This document shows positions 1 to 15,092 of a stretch of DNA of 20,871 nt, piece after piece. The position numbers were made by a program, and so were the translations under genes. The stretch is from an uncultured Acidobacteriota bacterium (GTDB lineage Bacteria > Acidobacteriota > Blastocatellia > RBC074). Under the pieces are notes generated by a model. That model worked only from the letters and a program-made list of their open reading frames with translations. It had not been told where the DNA came from and did no database searches. Numbering within the stretch: position 1 is the first letter of the stretch; each line of letters opens with the position of its first letter. The stretch is taken from positions 1 to 20,871 of the forward strand of contig CALBSU010000625.1 in the NCBI GenBank assembly GCA_937967285.1, given 5' to 3'.

Positions 1-103
1 GCTTCGCCTCCCGGATCCGCTCCGCCACCTCAGCCTCGCCCAGGCTCAGATACTCATCGATCGCTCTAACCTCACTCACTGCTCCCGCCGCCGTTCCGCT
101 CAT
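1..103 (-). CDS. Partial 5' end of a gene, possibly quinolinate synthase
   Basis: A leftward reading frame opens with ATG at 103-101 and stays open for 34 codons to the window edge. A purine-rich run (AAGAAAGGGGGG on the minus strand) lies just upstream of the ATG and can serve as ribosome binding site, which supports the start. The visible peptide ends with GEAEVAERIREAK. That resembles the segment just before the conserved GHHYQ region of NadA (quinolinate synthase, an iron-sulfur enzyme of NAD synthesis), but the diagnostic part lies outside the window. The frame and start are fairly secure. The NadA identity is a guess from N-terminal style only. The palindromes at 139-190 sit where its operator would be. 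Confidence 0.45.
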   Translation of the reverse strand, partial: MSGTAAGAVSEVRAIDEYLSLGEAEVAERIREAK

Positions 104-138
104 TCGATCCCCCCTTTCTTCTTCCTCGCTTTACCCGT

Positions 139-190
139 CACTTAGTGTACTTCGTACACGATGCCGACAGTGTACAAAATACACTAAGTG
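139..190. promoter_or_regulatory. Nested palindromic operator-like site
   Basis: CACTTAGTGTA at 139-149 is repeated as a perfect inverted copy at 180-190 (11-bp arms). Nested inside are GTGTAC-TTC-GTACAC at 145-159 and AGTGTA-CAAAA-TACACT at 169-185, each with perfect 6-bp arms. The result is two adjacent dyads with related half sites (GTGTAC/GTACAC) enclosed by one larger palindrome. This geometry suits two repressor dimers binding side by side. It lies 36-87 nt upstream of the leftward gene starting at 103, so it most likely controls that gene. The cognate regulator cannot be named from sequence. Confidence 0.5.
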
Positions 191-204
191 AATGCAAGGA
201 GGGA

Positions 205-303
205 GGAAGTTTCCAGTCTTCAGGATTGCACCAGAATTATTGGTTCAAGCACGATTAAGAACATTCTGAAACATTCAAAAAAAACCGGCAACTGGAAATT
301 TCC
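205..303. repeat. Imperfect long-range inverted repeat
   Basis: GGAAGTTTCCAG at 205-216 and CTGGAAATTTCC at 292-303 are inverted copies matching at 11 of 12 positions, with about 75 nt between them. The right arm starts 6 bp below the stop codon of the ATPase gene. A run of eight A at 277-284 reads as T8 on the minus strand. A small CCTCT-GATG-AGAGG hairpin overlaps the ATPase stop codon at 302-315, but it is about 17 nt from the T run, so it makes a poor intrinsic terminator. The arms could be remains of a small non-autonomous element or could fold the 3' end of the ATPase transcript. Confidence 0.3.
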
Positions 304-308
304 TCTCA

Positions 309-3098
309 TCAGAGGAGGTTATGTTGATAGAGGGTTTCGGTAACGATGCGTCGGGCTTCGGGGCGGATACGGAAGCCGGGGCGTCCGGGGTCGGGTTCGA
401 TGATTTCACGGGCGACCATTTCGTCCATCTGGGCGCGGCTGCTGGAGATATTGAGTTGAAAGACGGCAGCGTGTTCCTCGGGGGTGAGGCTGCCGTGCTG
501 GAGGATGGCGGCGAGCGAGAAGAGATCGAACTGGTCGAGTTCGCCGGTGACTGCCCTGAGATCCGGCGAGACGAGAGGTTTCATATAAAGGATGCCGGAA
601 TCGATGCGATCGATGTAGCCCATCCAGATTTCGAAGGCGGCGCGGAAGACGCCCTCGGTCTCGCGGGCGAGGACATCGAAGAAGATCTTCTCGGGGTCGG
701 TCTGGCCGGGGAGCTGCCGCAGGAGGCGGCGGTTCCAGGCGGTCTTTTCAGGCGGCGGAGCGAAGCTGAGCCGAAGTCCGGAGAGGTTATGCCTGAGGAG
801 GATGGCCTTGCGGAGAACCTCAGTGCTGACGTTGGCGGCATTGATCCGATGTGAGAACGTCTTGCCGAGATTGACGAACGAATTGAGGAATCGGAAAGCG
901 CTGCGATTGGTGACGATGATCCAGAGCGTCGTCGAGCAGGTTGCGGCGATCAGTCGCTGGAGGGCGCGAACAGCGCCGTAGGCTCCCGTCCGGCGAAGGT
1001 ATGTCCTTTCGAGCTCCTCGATGATGATGACGCGCTTCTTTTCGAGCAGGAACGACTCGAGGTTGGCGGGATCGTCGATCTGAAACATGTCTGCGAGGTA
1101 GCGGCGGAGCTCGTCCTCGGTCGTCAGCCGTCGGTTGAACTCTCCGCGGATGATGTCGAGATCCGTGAGCGTGGTCTTGAGCGCGCAGTTGATGAGGCTG
1201 GTCTTGCCGCTGCCGCGCGTTCCGACGATGATCACCGCGACGTATCTGCCGGCCTCCCAGAACCGGCGGGCCTCAGCGATGGCCTCCATCTCGCGTTCCC
1301 TGCCGATCAGAAAACGAGGGTCCTTGATCGGATCGAAATTGAAGAGACGGCGGTAGATCGCCGGCAGTTGCCGGGCGCTCTGATCCAGAATGTACTCGTC
1401 GGGCAGAAACGAACGAGTGATGACCTCCGGCTCCCCTTCACTGACATCCGCTTTCCAGCCGATATAGGTCTGAAAGGATTCGAGCCGATCCAGAAACCAG
1501 AGATAGGCTCGATGAAGGATTTCGCGGGCGAGCTCGTCGAACCGGCCCGATCTGCCGGTGATCGAATTGAGAATCCCCTGCTGGAAGAGGTGGGCCAGAA
1601 TGCCGAGCCGGTCGCGGCTGAGGATCATTCTCGATTCATTGAAGACCCTGGCCAGCGTCCCGGCCAGACGCGGATCGTATTCGGGCTGCCAGTCAGTGGT
1701 CTCCTTGCGATAATGTTCGAGCAGCGACCGCGCGTTGCGGAGCGCGTCCTCGCGTACGCGCTGATCGGATTCGGGCTCGCCGCCTTCGGCCTCCAGCCCG
1801 TAGCGGATGACCTCGCGAGCCATCTCGATCGACTGGACTACGCGCTGATTGGCGGTCTCGAGATCCTTGAAGACGGTCGTGAAGAGTTGCCGGCCGACGC
1901 GATCATAAGCGCGCTGTCCGATCTCGCGCGGATCGACCGTCTTTCTTCCGCGTTCCGGATCGGGCAGCGGGGTGAAATCCTTGTAAAACTCGACCGATTC
2001 GGGCAGTTGGTTGATCCTCGATCTGAAATACCGCTCCCATTCGTCGAGGCGGGTCGCGGCCGGCACCCAGTTTCTCCGCGCCGGAGGTATAACTTCGCCG
2101 GCCAGAATCCTGTTCTGCTCGCCCAGCCACTGGATGAATTCGTCGAGTTCGGCGATCAGCCCCGACCTCTCCGAGTGCAGTTCATCGAGGGTTTCGATGG
2201 CACCGGTGATCAGCCCGGCTTCGCACGAAACGATCGAGAGCTCCATCTGCATCTCCGATTCAACGGCTCGCAACTGATCTCTCCAGTGCGACAGGCACTC
2301 CTCTCGCCCGACCTTGACCTCGGCCGCGCGGTCGGGATCGCCTTTCAGAAGGACGCTCGAGAGAAGTCTGTCCGCAAGATTCTCGACGGTGGAGCTTTTC
2401 CAGAGACGGATCTTGTCGAGCGCTTCGCCGCCGCGCCGGATAAGATCGAGGGTCGCGCGATATTCCTTCCTCCAGGCAGCGGCCATGCGTGCGGGATCGG
2501 ATTCGCCCGCGGCCCACGAATCGAGGGCGCCGCGCGCGACATTCCAGTTGGTCCTTATCTGGTGGGCCCCGCGCGCGATGACGACCAGAAAGTCCCCGAT
2601 CGTCCTGAGCCTCGCATCGGAGAGTTCGCGCAGCTGGTCCCTGATCGAGCCAGCCAGCCGGACCGGGCGCTCCTTCCTGCGCAATCTGACGAGCCGGCTT
2701 TTCCATCCGCCGGGGTTGTGTTCGCCGAGCAGATCGATCATCTGCCGGCCGTTGATGCCGATCGTCTCGGGCAGCGCGCCGACGATCTCGGCCAGGTTCA
2801 GCTCGAATGCGTCGATCGCCAGCAGAGTCCGTTTATACGGTTTATGCGCTTCCCACTGCTGATGCGCTTCGCCGAAAATATTGCCGCTCAGCTCGGAACG
2901 CTTGCTCTGATACAGCTCGAGCCCGGGAACGGCAGACGCCGCCTGCTCGGTTCGATCGATCCGGTCGATCTGCCGCCTGAGCAGATCCTCCATCGTCCGC
3001 CAGGCGTCCTCGAGATCGGCAACGAGCCTGTCGTGTGCCGGACCGATTCGCTCGAAGATCAGTTTGAGCTGTTCAACTTGTAAGGCTGCTGCTAGCAT
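309..3098 (-). CDS. Large P-loop ATPase of unknown role
   Basis: This 929-aa protein has no obvious membrane segment or signal peptide. Residues 1-560 are long, charged and largely helical, with coiled-coil-like stretches and no family I recognise. A FLIGRERE sequence at about 597 introduces an AAA/STAND-type NTPase domain. Walker A is GTRGSGKTS at 626-634. The Walker B strand reads RVIIIEELER at 689-698, with Glu where Asp is usual. A sensor-1-like Asn lies in IIVTNRS at about 727-733. The last 80 residues (about 850-929) look like a winged helix, as in ORC/STAND proteins. The start is ATG at 3098 with no clear Shine-Dalgarno, so a downstream start is possible. The gene stands alone and is divergent from the transporter. 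I cannot assign a function; the architecture suggests a regulatory or scaffold ATPase. Confidence 0.85.
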   Translation of the reverse strand: MLAAALQVEQLKLIFERIGPAHDRLVADLEDAWRTMEDLLRRQIDRIDRTEQAASAVPGLELYQSKRSELSGNIFGEAHQQWEAHKPYKRTLLAIDAFELNLAEIVGALPETIGINGRQMIDLLGEHNPGGWKSRLVRLRRKERPVRLAGSIRDQLRELSDARLRTIGDFLVVIARGAHQIRTNWNVARGALDSWAAGESDPARMAAAWRKEYRATLDLIRRGGEALDKIRLWKSSTVENLADRLLSSVLLKGDPDRAAEVKVGREECLSHWRDQLRAVESEMQMELSIVSCEAGLITGAIETLDELHSERSGLIAELDEFIQWLGEQNRILAGEVIPPARRNWVPAATRLDEWERYFRSRINQLPESVEFYKDFTPLPDPERGRKTVDPREIGQRAYDRVGRQLFTTVFKDLETANQRVVQSIEMAREVIRYGLEAEGGEPESDQRVREDALRNARSLLEHYRKETTDWQPEYDPRLAGTLARVFNESRMILSRDRLGILAHLFQQGILNSITGRSGRFDELAREILHRAYLWFLDRLESFQTYIGWKADVSEGEPEVITRSFLPDEYILDQSARQLPAIYRRLFNFDPIKDPRFLIGREREMEAIAEARRFWEAGRYVAVIIVGTRGSGKTSLINCALKTTLTDLDIIRGEFNRRLTTEDELRRYLADMFQIDDPANLESFLLEKKRVIIIEELERTYLRRTGAYGAVRALQRLIAATCSTTLWIIVTNRSAFRFLNSFVNLGKTFSHRINAANVSTEVLRKAILLRHNLSGLRLSFAPPPEKTAWNRRLLRQLPGQTDPEKIFFDVLARETEGVFRAAFEIWMGYIDRIDSGILYMKPLVSPDLRAVTGELDQFDLFSLAAILQHGSLTPEEHAAVFQLNISSSRAQMDEMVAREIIEPDPGRPGFRIRPEARRIVTETLYQHNLL

Positions 3099-3307
3099 TG
3101 TCAGGAAGAATCAGTTTTTAGCCCGCACAGTAGCGCATAAAGACTGTGCCCGATGTCGCGGTTCGCATAGACCATCTACATCGCAGGTCCGGTGAAGTTT
3201 CTGCGCTCATTTTAACATCTGTCATTGTTTATCAACTATCCGTCGGATGCGATCGGTCGGAAAATCGGTCGATTGCCGGTGAGGAGTCCCCCAAAGCCGA
3301 GGCGCTT
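3099..3307. promoter_or_regulatory. Divergent intergenic region with inverted repeat
   Basis: This roughly 210-nt gap separates the divergent ATPase and transporter genes and must hold promoters for both. GCACAGT at 3125-3131 is inverted as ACTGTGC at 3143-3149 (7-bp arms, 11-nt spacer). ATCGGTCG occurs twice as a direct repeat at about 3252-3271. No convincing -35/-10 pair could be fixed on either strand. An in-frame extension of the transporter gene reaches back to 3146, but it reads as non-membrane sequence and is treated here as untranslated leader. Confidence 0.3.
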
Positions 3308-5095
3308 ATGACCCTGCAGATCATCTTCGTCCTCCTTGTGGTTATTGTCGCCGTCGTGCTCTTCGTCTCGGAGAAGCTGCCGGTCGATCTTGTCGCGCTC
3401 ATCCTGATGGCCGTCCTGCTCGTCGCCGGAGTGATAACCCCGGAGGATGGGATCGCCGGCTTCAGCAACACAGCGACGGTCACCGTAGCGGCGATGTTCA
3501 TCCTCAGTTCGGGTCTCTACCGATCGGGTGCGCTGAACTTCATCAGTACGGTCCTTTATAGACTGAGCAAATGGAATCTCTGGGTGGCCACTGTGGCCAT
3601 GATGCTCGCCTCCGCGGCGATGTCGGCGTTCATCAACGACACGGCGGTGGTCGCCATCCTCATGCCGGTAGTCATCGAGGCCGCGCGCAACTCGAAGTCT
3701 AGCCCGACCAAACTGCTGATGCCTCTCTCGTTCGCCTCGATGCTCGGCGGAGTCTGCACGCTGATCGGAACATCGACCAACATCCTTGTCAGCTCGATCG
3801 CCGAACGGCACGGCCAGCCCGCATTCTCGATGTTCGAGATGTCGCGCCTGGGTCTGATTCAGGCGCTGGCAGGGATCGGATACATGCTCTTCATCGGCAT
3901 CCACCTGCTCCCGAGCCGGCGCGCTCCCGAGGACCTGACCCAGACCTTCGGCATGCGGGACTACCTGACGGAGATCGTCCTTTCACCGGACGCCAAATCG
4001 GTCGGCAAGCCGATCGGCGAGTCACCGATCGTTCGCGACCTCGAGATCGACATCCTCGAAGTTGCCAGAGACGACAGAAAGATCCCGTTCCCTCCGCCCG
4101 AATTCATCCTCGAAGCCCAGGATGTCCTCAAGGTGCGGAGCAATATCGAACAATTGAGGGCGCTTCAGAAACGAGTCGGGATTTCACTGCGGGCCGAGAC
4201 GAGCCTGCTCGACAGGGATCTCGAATCGGAGGACACGATGCTCGTTGAGGCGGTCATCGGGCCGACCTCGCCGCTCATCGGAAAGTCGCTCAGGGACACC
4301 GAATTCAAGGCGACCTACGGCGCGACGGCGCTCGCCATCCGCAGCCGCGGAAAGCTCGTCCACGAAACTCTCGAGACACGAAGACTGCTGCCCGGCGACG
4401 CGCTGCTGCTCAAGGCCCGCAAGGAATTCCTGGCCTCGCTCTCGAGACACGACGACGCCTTCGTCGTGGTCTCGGAGATCGAACGTCAGACATTTCGCAG
4501 AAGCAAGATCCTGACCTCCATGCTGATCATCACCGGAGTCGTCCTGCTGGCCGCGCTCGGAATCATGAAGATCGTCGTCAGCGCCATCTGCGGCTGTATC
4601 CTGATGATTCTGACCGGATGCATCACGCTCGAAGAGGCCTACAGGTCGATCGAATGGAAGGTCATCTTCCTGCTCGCCGGCGTGCTGGCACTGGGGACCG
4701 CGCTCGAAAAGACCGGCGCGGCCATGCTGCTCTCGAACCTGCTCGTCTCCACGCTCGGATCATTCGGGCCGATAGCCATCGTCGCCACGCTCTACCTGCT
4801 GACCACGCTCCTGACCAACGTCATGTCGAACAACGCGACGGCAGCGCTGCTCGCGCCGATCGCAATCGGAGTCGCCGAGGGACTCGGCGGCAGCCCGCGC
4901 CCGTTCCTGATGGCCGTCGTCTTCGCCGCCTCGGGCAGCTTCATGACGCCCGTCGGCTACCAGACCAATACGATGATCTACGGACCCGGACAGTACCGCT
5001 TCGCGGATTTTCTGAGAGTCGGCGTCCCGCTCAATCTGCTGCTCTGGATCCTCTCGACCGTCTTCATCACCAGCATCTGGCCGTTCAAGCCGTGA
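3308..5095 (+). CDS. DASS/ArsB-type anion transporter with RCK-C domains
   Basis: This 595-aa inner-membrane transporter resembles the divalent anion:sodium symporter (SLC13/CitT) and ArsB superfamily. Hydrophobic helices at about 1-200 and 405-595 flank a soluble middle region of about 210-400. That region looks like two tandem RCK-C (TrkA-C) domains, the arrangement of many bacterial SLC13-like permeases. The family hairpin motifs are visible: INDTA near 110, IGTSTN near 153-158 in the first half, MSNNAT at 506-511 and TPVGYQTNT in the second. I chose ATG 3308 because GAGG at 3299-3302 lies 5 nt upstream and the protein then opens directly with a membrane helix. The frame could extend to 3146. 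The substrate (sulfate, dicarboxylate or another anion) cannot be told from sequence. Confidence 0.88.
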   Translation: MTLQIIFVLLVVIVAVVLFVSEKLPVDLVALILMAVLLVAGVITPEDGIAGFSNTATVTVAAMFILSSGLYRSGALNFISTVLYRLSKWNLWVATVAMMLASAAMSAFINDTAVVAILMPVVIEAARNSKSSPTKLLMPLSFASMLGGVCTLIGTSTNILVSSIAERHGQPAFSMFEMSRLGLIQALAGIGYMLFIGIHLLPSRRAPEDLTQTFGMRDYLTEIVLSPDAKSVGKPIGESPIVRDLEIDILEVARDDRKIPFPPPEFILEAQDVLKVRSNIEQLRALQKRVGISLRAETSLLDRDLESEDTMLVEAVIGPTSPLIGKSLRDTEFKATYGATALAIRSRGKLVHETLETRRLLPGDALLLKARKEFLASLSRHDDAFVVVSEIERQTFRRSKILTSMLIITGVVLLAALGIMKIVVSAICGCILMILTGCITLEEAYRSIEWKVIFLLAGVLALGTALEKTGAAMLLSNLLVSTLGSFGPIAIVATLYLLTTLLTNVMSNNATAALLAPIAIGVAEGLGGSPRPFLMAVVFAASGSFMTPVGYQTNTMIYGPGQYRFADFLRVGVPLNLLLWILSTVFITSIWPFKP

Positions 5096-5105
5096 GAACC
5101 GGCGT

Positions 5106-5933
5106 TTACCCGCAGATCAGGAAGGCTTCTCTGATCGTGGCGGCGTCCGGGCAGAACTCATTGACTGTCCAGCCGAGGGCGATCGACATGACGAGGACCA
5201 GCACAAAAGGCAGCCACGTCGCCTTAAGAATGCTCCCCTTCCAGTCAGGGCTGTCGATCCCCTTTGAGGCACGGATGAGGCCCGATGCGAGAGCCGCCTC
5301 GAACGCGGCCTCTGCGAAGATCGCCGGTGCCTGGTAGATGAGCCAGGCGGCCGATCCGAAGATCAGCAGTATCAGAGCTGCCAGCAGGATCATGACGATT
5401 ATCGGCAGGCACCCGTCATCCCCAAGATCCAGATCGAAGAGACTGCCGCCCGAACCTTTGCCGGAAGAAGAGCCTGATCCGCCGAGACTGAAAGATCCCG
5501 GGGAGGCTGACGGAGGCGGCTCCGTGGATGAGAGCCACTCCGAGGCCGATTCGCCCCAACTGTCGCTCGCGCCTCCCCCGCCCGAAGTTCCTCCTCCGAA
5601 ACCGCCCCATCCAGTCCCTCGCGAACCGATGTCGATGCCGGGCGAGATGTCAGGGATGAAACCGCCCGAGTCAGCAGTCGATTCGCGAGCCTGCGGGCTG
5701 ATCCCGACATACCACAGCCAGAGACGGATCAGCACGAAGAAGACCAGATAAGCCAGCAGGACGGCGATCGGATACCGGATCGCCATCGAACGCAGCCCCG
5801 CCAACAAAAGCAGCTTGCTCGTGATGACGCCCGACAGAACGACCGCTCCGAGGATCAGCGTCATGTGCAGCCTGACGAAATATCTCGCGAGCAGTCGCTG
5901 CCGGAATTTCGGCATGGTCAGTTTTTCGGGCAT
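5106..5933 (-). CDS. Membrane protein with Gly/Ser-rich linker, unknown function
   Basis: This 275-aa protein has about four predicted transmembrane helices, at roughly 25-47, 51-76, 177-200 and 239-259. Between the second and third lies a low-complexity segment (about 80-175) rich in Gly, Ser and Pro, including a GGFGGGTSGGGG run. The first helix pair is preceded by a basic stretch (RQRLLAR). The gene starts 33 nt after the ntrX-like gene on the same strand and is probably the last gene of the ntrY-ntrX operon. It ends 10 nt from the convergent transporter gene. I recognise no family. The layout (paired helices, flexible linker, paired helices) resembles no enzyme I can name. An alternative start is Met7. 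Confidence 0.75.
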   Translation of the reverse strand: MPEKLTMPKFRQRLLARYFVRLHMTLILGAVVLSGVITSKLLLLAGLRSMAIRYPIAVLLAYLVFFVLIRLWLWYVGISPQARESTADSGGFIPDISPGIDIGSRGTGWGGFGGGTSGGGGASDSWGESASEWLSSTEPPPSASPGSFSLGGSGSSSGKGSGGSLFDLDLGDDGCLPIIVMILLAALILLIFGSAAWLIYQAPAIFAEAAFEAALASGLIRASKGIDSPDWKGSILKATWLPFVLVLVMSIALGWTVNEFCPDAATIREAFLICG

Positions 5934-5966
5934 CTGGATTCGACGCTCCAGGATAAAGCAGAGACA

Positions 5967-7313
<1,347 letters not shown>

Positions 7314-7361
7314 AGAGTGATAAAACCCGCCTGAAAACGGTACTCCGAACTTTACTACAAA

Positions 7362-9617
<2,256 letters not shown>

Positions 9618-9726
9618 CGCGCTCTCCCCGATAGATGTCGTCCCATGATTTTAAATCACCGGGGCCCGCATGAGCACCGGTTTGACGCGATTTTCCTGAT
9701 CGGACGGGATAAAATGTCCGGCGAAC

Positions 9727-10650
9727 ATGACTCCCCTTTCAATCTTTTACAACCGCGAGACGAAACTGCTGAGGAGCGGATGGCGGGCGCTGATCTTCGC
9801 CGCGCTGGTCAATGCTCCATACCTGATTCTCTCGCGCGGCGGATCGAGCGGCGAGCCCGCCGGCGGGGCGGTCTTCGATATCAGCTTCGGAATGCTCATG
9901 ACCTATGTCCTGATCATCCTCTGGACCGTCTTCATCTCGTGGATCTGCCTGCATTTTCTTGAACGGCTGCCGCTCGGCTCGCTGGGTTTCGATCTCCGCC
10001 CCGGATGGATCGGAGAGATTGCGCATGGCATCGTCGTCGCGGCGACGATGATCACGCTCATCGTCCTGATTCAGCTGATCTTCGGAGCTATCCGCGTCCG
10101 CCCGAACCACGTCTGGATGGGCGGCGCGGGGATCGATCGGAGCGGCCTGCTCGCCGTCGCCGGCGAGGTCCTGATGGCGCTCGCCCTGCTCATCCTCGCA
10201 GGCGCCTTCGAGGAGATCGTCTATCGCGGCTATCCGTTTCAGACGCTGCTTCGAGGAACCCACCCGGCGGTTCCGGTGCTGCTCTTTTCGATCATCTTCG
10301 GGTTCGCCCACTGGGAAAATCCGAGCCGCACGTTCTTCTCGACGGCCAACACAGCCCTGGCCGGCATCTGGCTGGCCGTAGCTTACCTCAAAACGCGCCG
10401 GCTCTGGTTCCCGACAGCCCTGCACTTCACCTGGAACTGGATGATGGGAGCCTTCTTCGGCATTCCGGTCAGCGGGCTCACCATCCCGCAAAAACCGCTG
10501 CTCATCTCGGCCGGCCTGCAGCCGTTCTGGCTCTCCGGCGGCGCATACGGCGTCGAAGGCGGCGCCGCCGCAACTATCGTTCTCGTCCTTTCCATCATCT
10601 ATTTTCTGCGTATGAAATCGCCTTCCCCGCCGCCCCCGGAAAGCGAATAA
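9727..10650 (+). CDS. CPBP-family intramembrane metalloprotease
   Basis: This 307-aa polytopic membrane protein belongs to the CPBP family (CAAX protease and bacteriocin-processing enzymes, PF02517). All three catalytic motifs are present: FEEIVYRG with Glu162, Glu163 and Arg167; FAHWENP with His195; and HFTWN with His233 and Asn237. These line an intramembrane active site that binds a metal or activates water. About seven to eight helices are visible. The C-terminus ends in a short proline-rich tail. The gene is divergent from the ntrY operon across 109 nt and is followed by a terminator-like hairpin, so it is probably a single-gene unit. In bacteria these proteins act in peptide maturation, immunity to bacteriocins or membrane stress; the substrate here is unknown. 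Confidence 0.9.
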   Translation: MTPLSIFYNRETKLLRSGWRALIFAALVNAPYLILSRGGSSGEPAGGAVFDISFGMLMTYVLIILWTVFISWICLHFLERLPLGSLGFDLRPGWIGEIAHGIVVAATMITLIVLIQLIFGAIRVRPNHVWMGGAGIDRSGLLAVAGEVLMALALLILAGAFEEIVYRGYPFQTLLRGTHPAVPVLLFSIIFGFAHWENPSRTFFSTANTALAGIWLAVAYLKTRRLWFPTALHFTWNWMMGAFFGIPVSGLTIPQKPLLISAGLQPFWLSGGAYGVEGGAAATIVLVLSIIYFLRMKSPSPPPPESE

Positions 10651-10682
10651 TCGACGCTTCGCGCTGTTTTACTTCCGCCCTG

Positions 10683-10721
<39 letters not shown>

Positions 10722-10727
10722 CTCATT

Positions 10728-10758
10728 AAGCGCGGCCGCAGACCGCGCTTTCATCGAT
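10728..10758 (+). terminator. Probable intrinsic terminator after the CPBP gene
   Basis: AAGCGCGG at 10728-10735 pairs perfectly with CCGCGCTT at 10743-10750 around a 7-nt loop. The following sequence (TTTCATCGATTTT) is moderately T-rich. It lies 78 nt after the CPBP stop and 65 nt before the pckA start, as expected for a terminator separating the two units. The broken T tract makes it less certain. Confidence 0.5.
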
Positions 10759-10814
10759 TTTGGGGCCAATTGGTATGACCATGATCGATGATCAGGGAAA
10801 GTCAAAGGAGCACC

Positions 10815-13538
<2,724 letters not shown>

Positions 13539-13551
13539 AGTCTAATGAAGG

Positions 13552-13584
13552 AAAAAGGCGGAACCAGATCAATCTGATCCCGCC
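13552..13584 (-). terminator. Intrinsic terminator or attenuator before hpnA
   Basis: On the minus strand GGCGGGATCAGA (13584-13573), loop TTGA, and TCTGGTTCCGCC (13568-13557) form a 12-bp stem with two G-T wobbles, followed at once by TTTTT (13556-13552). This is a textbook intrinsic terminator. It lies 25 nt after the yjbQ stop and only 13 nt before the hpnA ATG, so it either ends the upstream transcript or controls read-through into hpnA. Confidence 0.75.
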
Positions 13585-13609
13585 TGTCGGAAGCGATTAG
13601 CTCTGACTG

Positions 13610-14101
13610 TCAGATTCCCATGAGCTGAAGGTGAATCTTGCGCCGGTTCGGCCCGTCGAATTCGGTCATCAGCACATTCTGCCATGTGCCGAGGACCAGC
13701 TTGCCGTCGCTGATCGGTATCGAGATGCTGTTTCCCACCACCACCGCCCGCAGATGGGCATCGGCATTCTTGCGCTCGCAATCAGAGAGCATCGGGTCGT
13801 TGTGCTTGTAGTAAACCCGACTGGGAACCATCTGCTCGAACATCGACGTCACGTCAGAGAGCAGCGCGCCCTGGGTTTCGTTCAACATCAGTCCGGCAGT
13901 CGTGTGGAGCAACGAGATCTGGATGACGCCGTCCCGGACCGGCCCCTGCTCGACAAAGGCCGCGATCTCCCGGGTGATACTCCGCATCTCAACACGATCA
14001 GTCGTATCGAATACCAGCGTCGACGAAGCGACTTTGTATGTCCCCTTCTTGGTTTCGATCTCGGGCTGCGCCTCTACCGCTGAAAGTGCCAGGTTTGTCA
14101 T
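13610..14101 (-). CDS. YjbQ/UPF0047 family protein
   Basis: This 163-aa cytosolic protein belongs to the YjbQ (UPF0047) family. Conserved marks are HTTAGLMLNE at 66-75, NADAHL at 112-117 and the C-terminal LGTWQN followed by FDGPNRR. E. coli YjbQ has weak thiamine-phosphate synthase activity and can replace ThiE when overproduced, but the natural role of the family is unknown. The first 20 residues are extra relative to the compact family core. ATG 14101 is supported by AAGGAGA at 14115-14109, 7 nt upstream. The gene lies between the HpnG-like gene and hpnA, with a heptamer hairpin element in its upstream region and a terminator after it. It may therefore form its own transcription unit. Confidence 0.9.
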   Translation of the reverse strand: MTNLALSAVEAQPEIETKKGTYKVASSTLVFDTTDRVEMRSITREIAAFVEQGPVRDGVIQISLLHTTAGLMLNETQGALLSDVTSMFEQMVPSRVYYKHNDPMLSDCERKNADAHLRAVVVGNSISIPISDGKLVLGTWQNVLMTEFDGPNRRKIHLQLMGI

Positions 14102-14119
14102 GTGCTGTTCTCCTTATCC

Positions 14120-14242
<123 letters not shown>

Positions 14243-14267
14243 AAAGTCAACCGGTAACACACCGCAA

Positions 14268-15092
<825 letters not shown>

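Noticed and set aside
1368..3083. Long 571-codon plus-strand frame opposite the ATPase gene
   Set aside because: It is an antisense shadow typical of high-GC coding DNA. The minus-strand product has clear ATPase motifs and this one has none.
3146..3307. 54-codon N-terminal extension of the transporter
   Set aside because: The extension is polar and not membrane-like. ATG 3308 has a GAGG site and begins directly with a helix.
9682..9715. TTGACG and TAAAAT as a promoter for the CPBP gene
   Set aside because: The spacing between the two hexamers is about 22 nt (20 with an overlapping GATAAA), too wide for a standard sigma-70 promoter.
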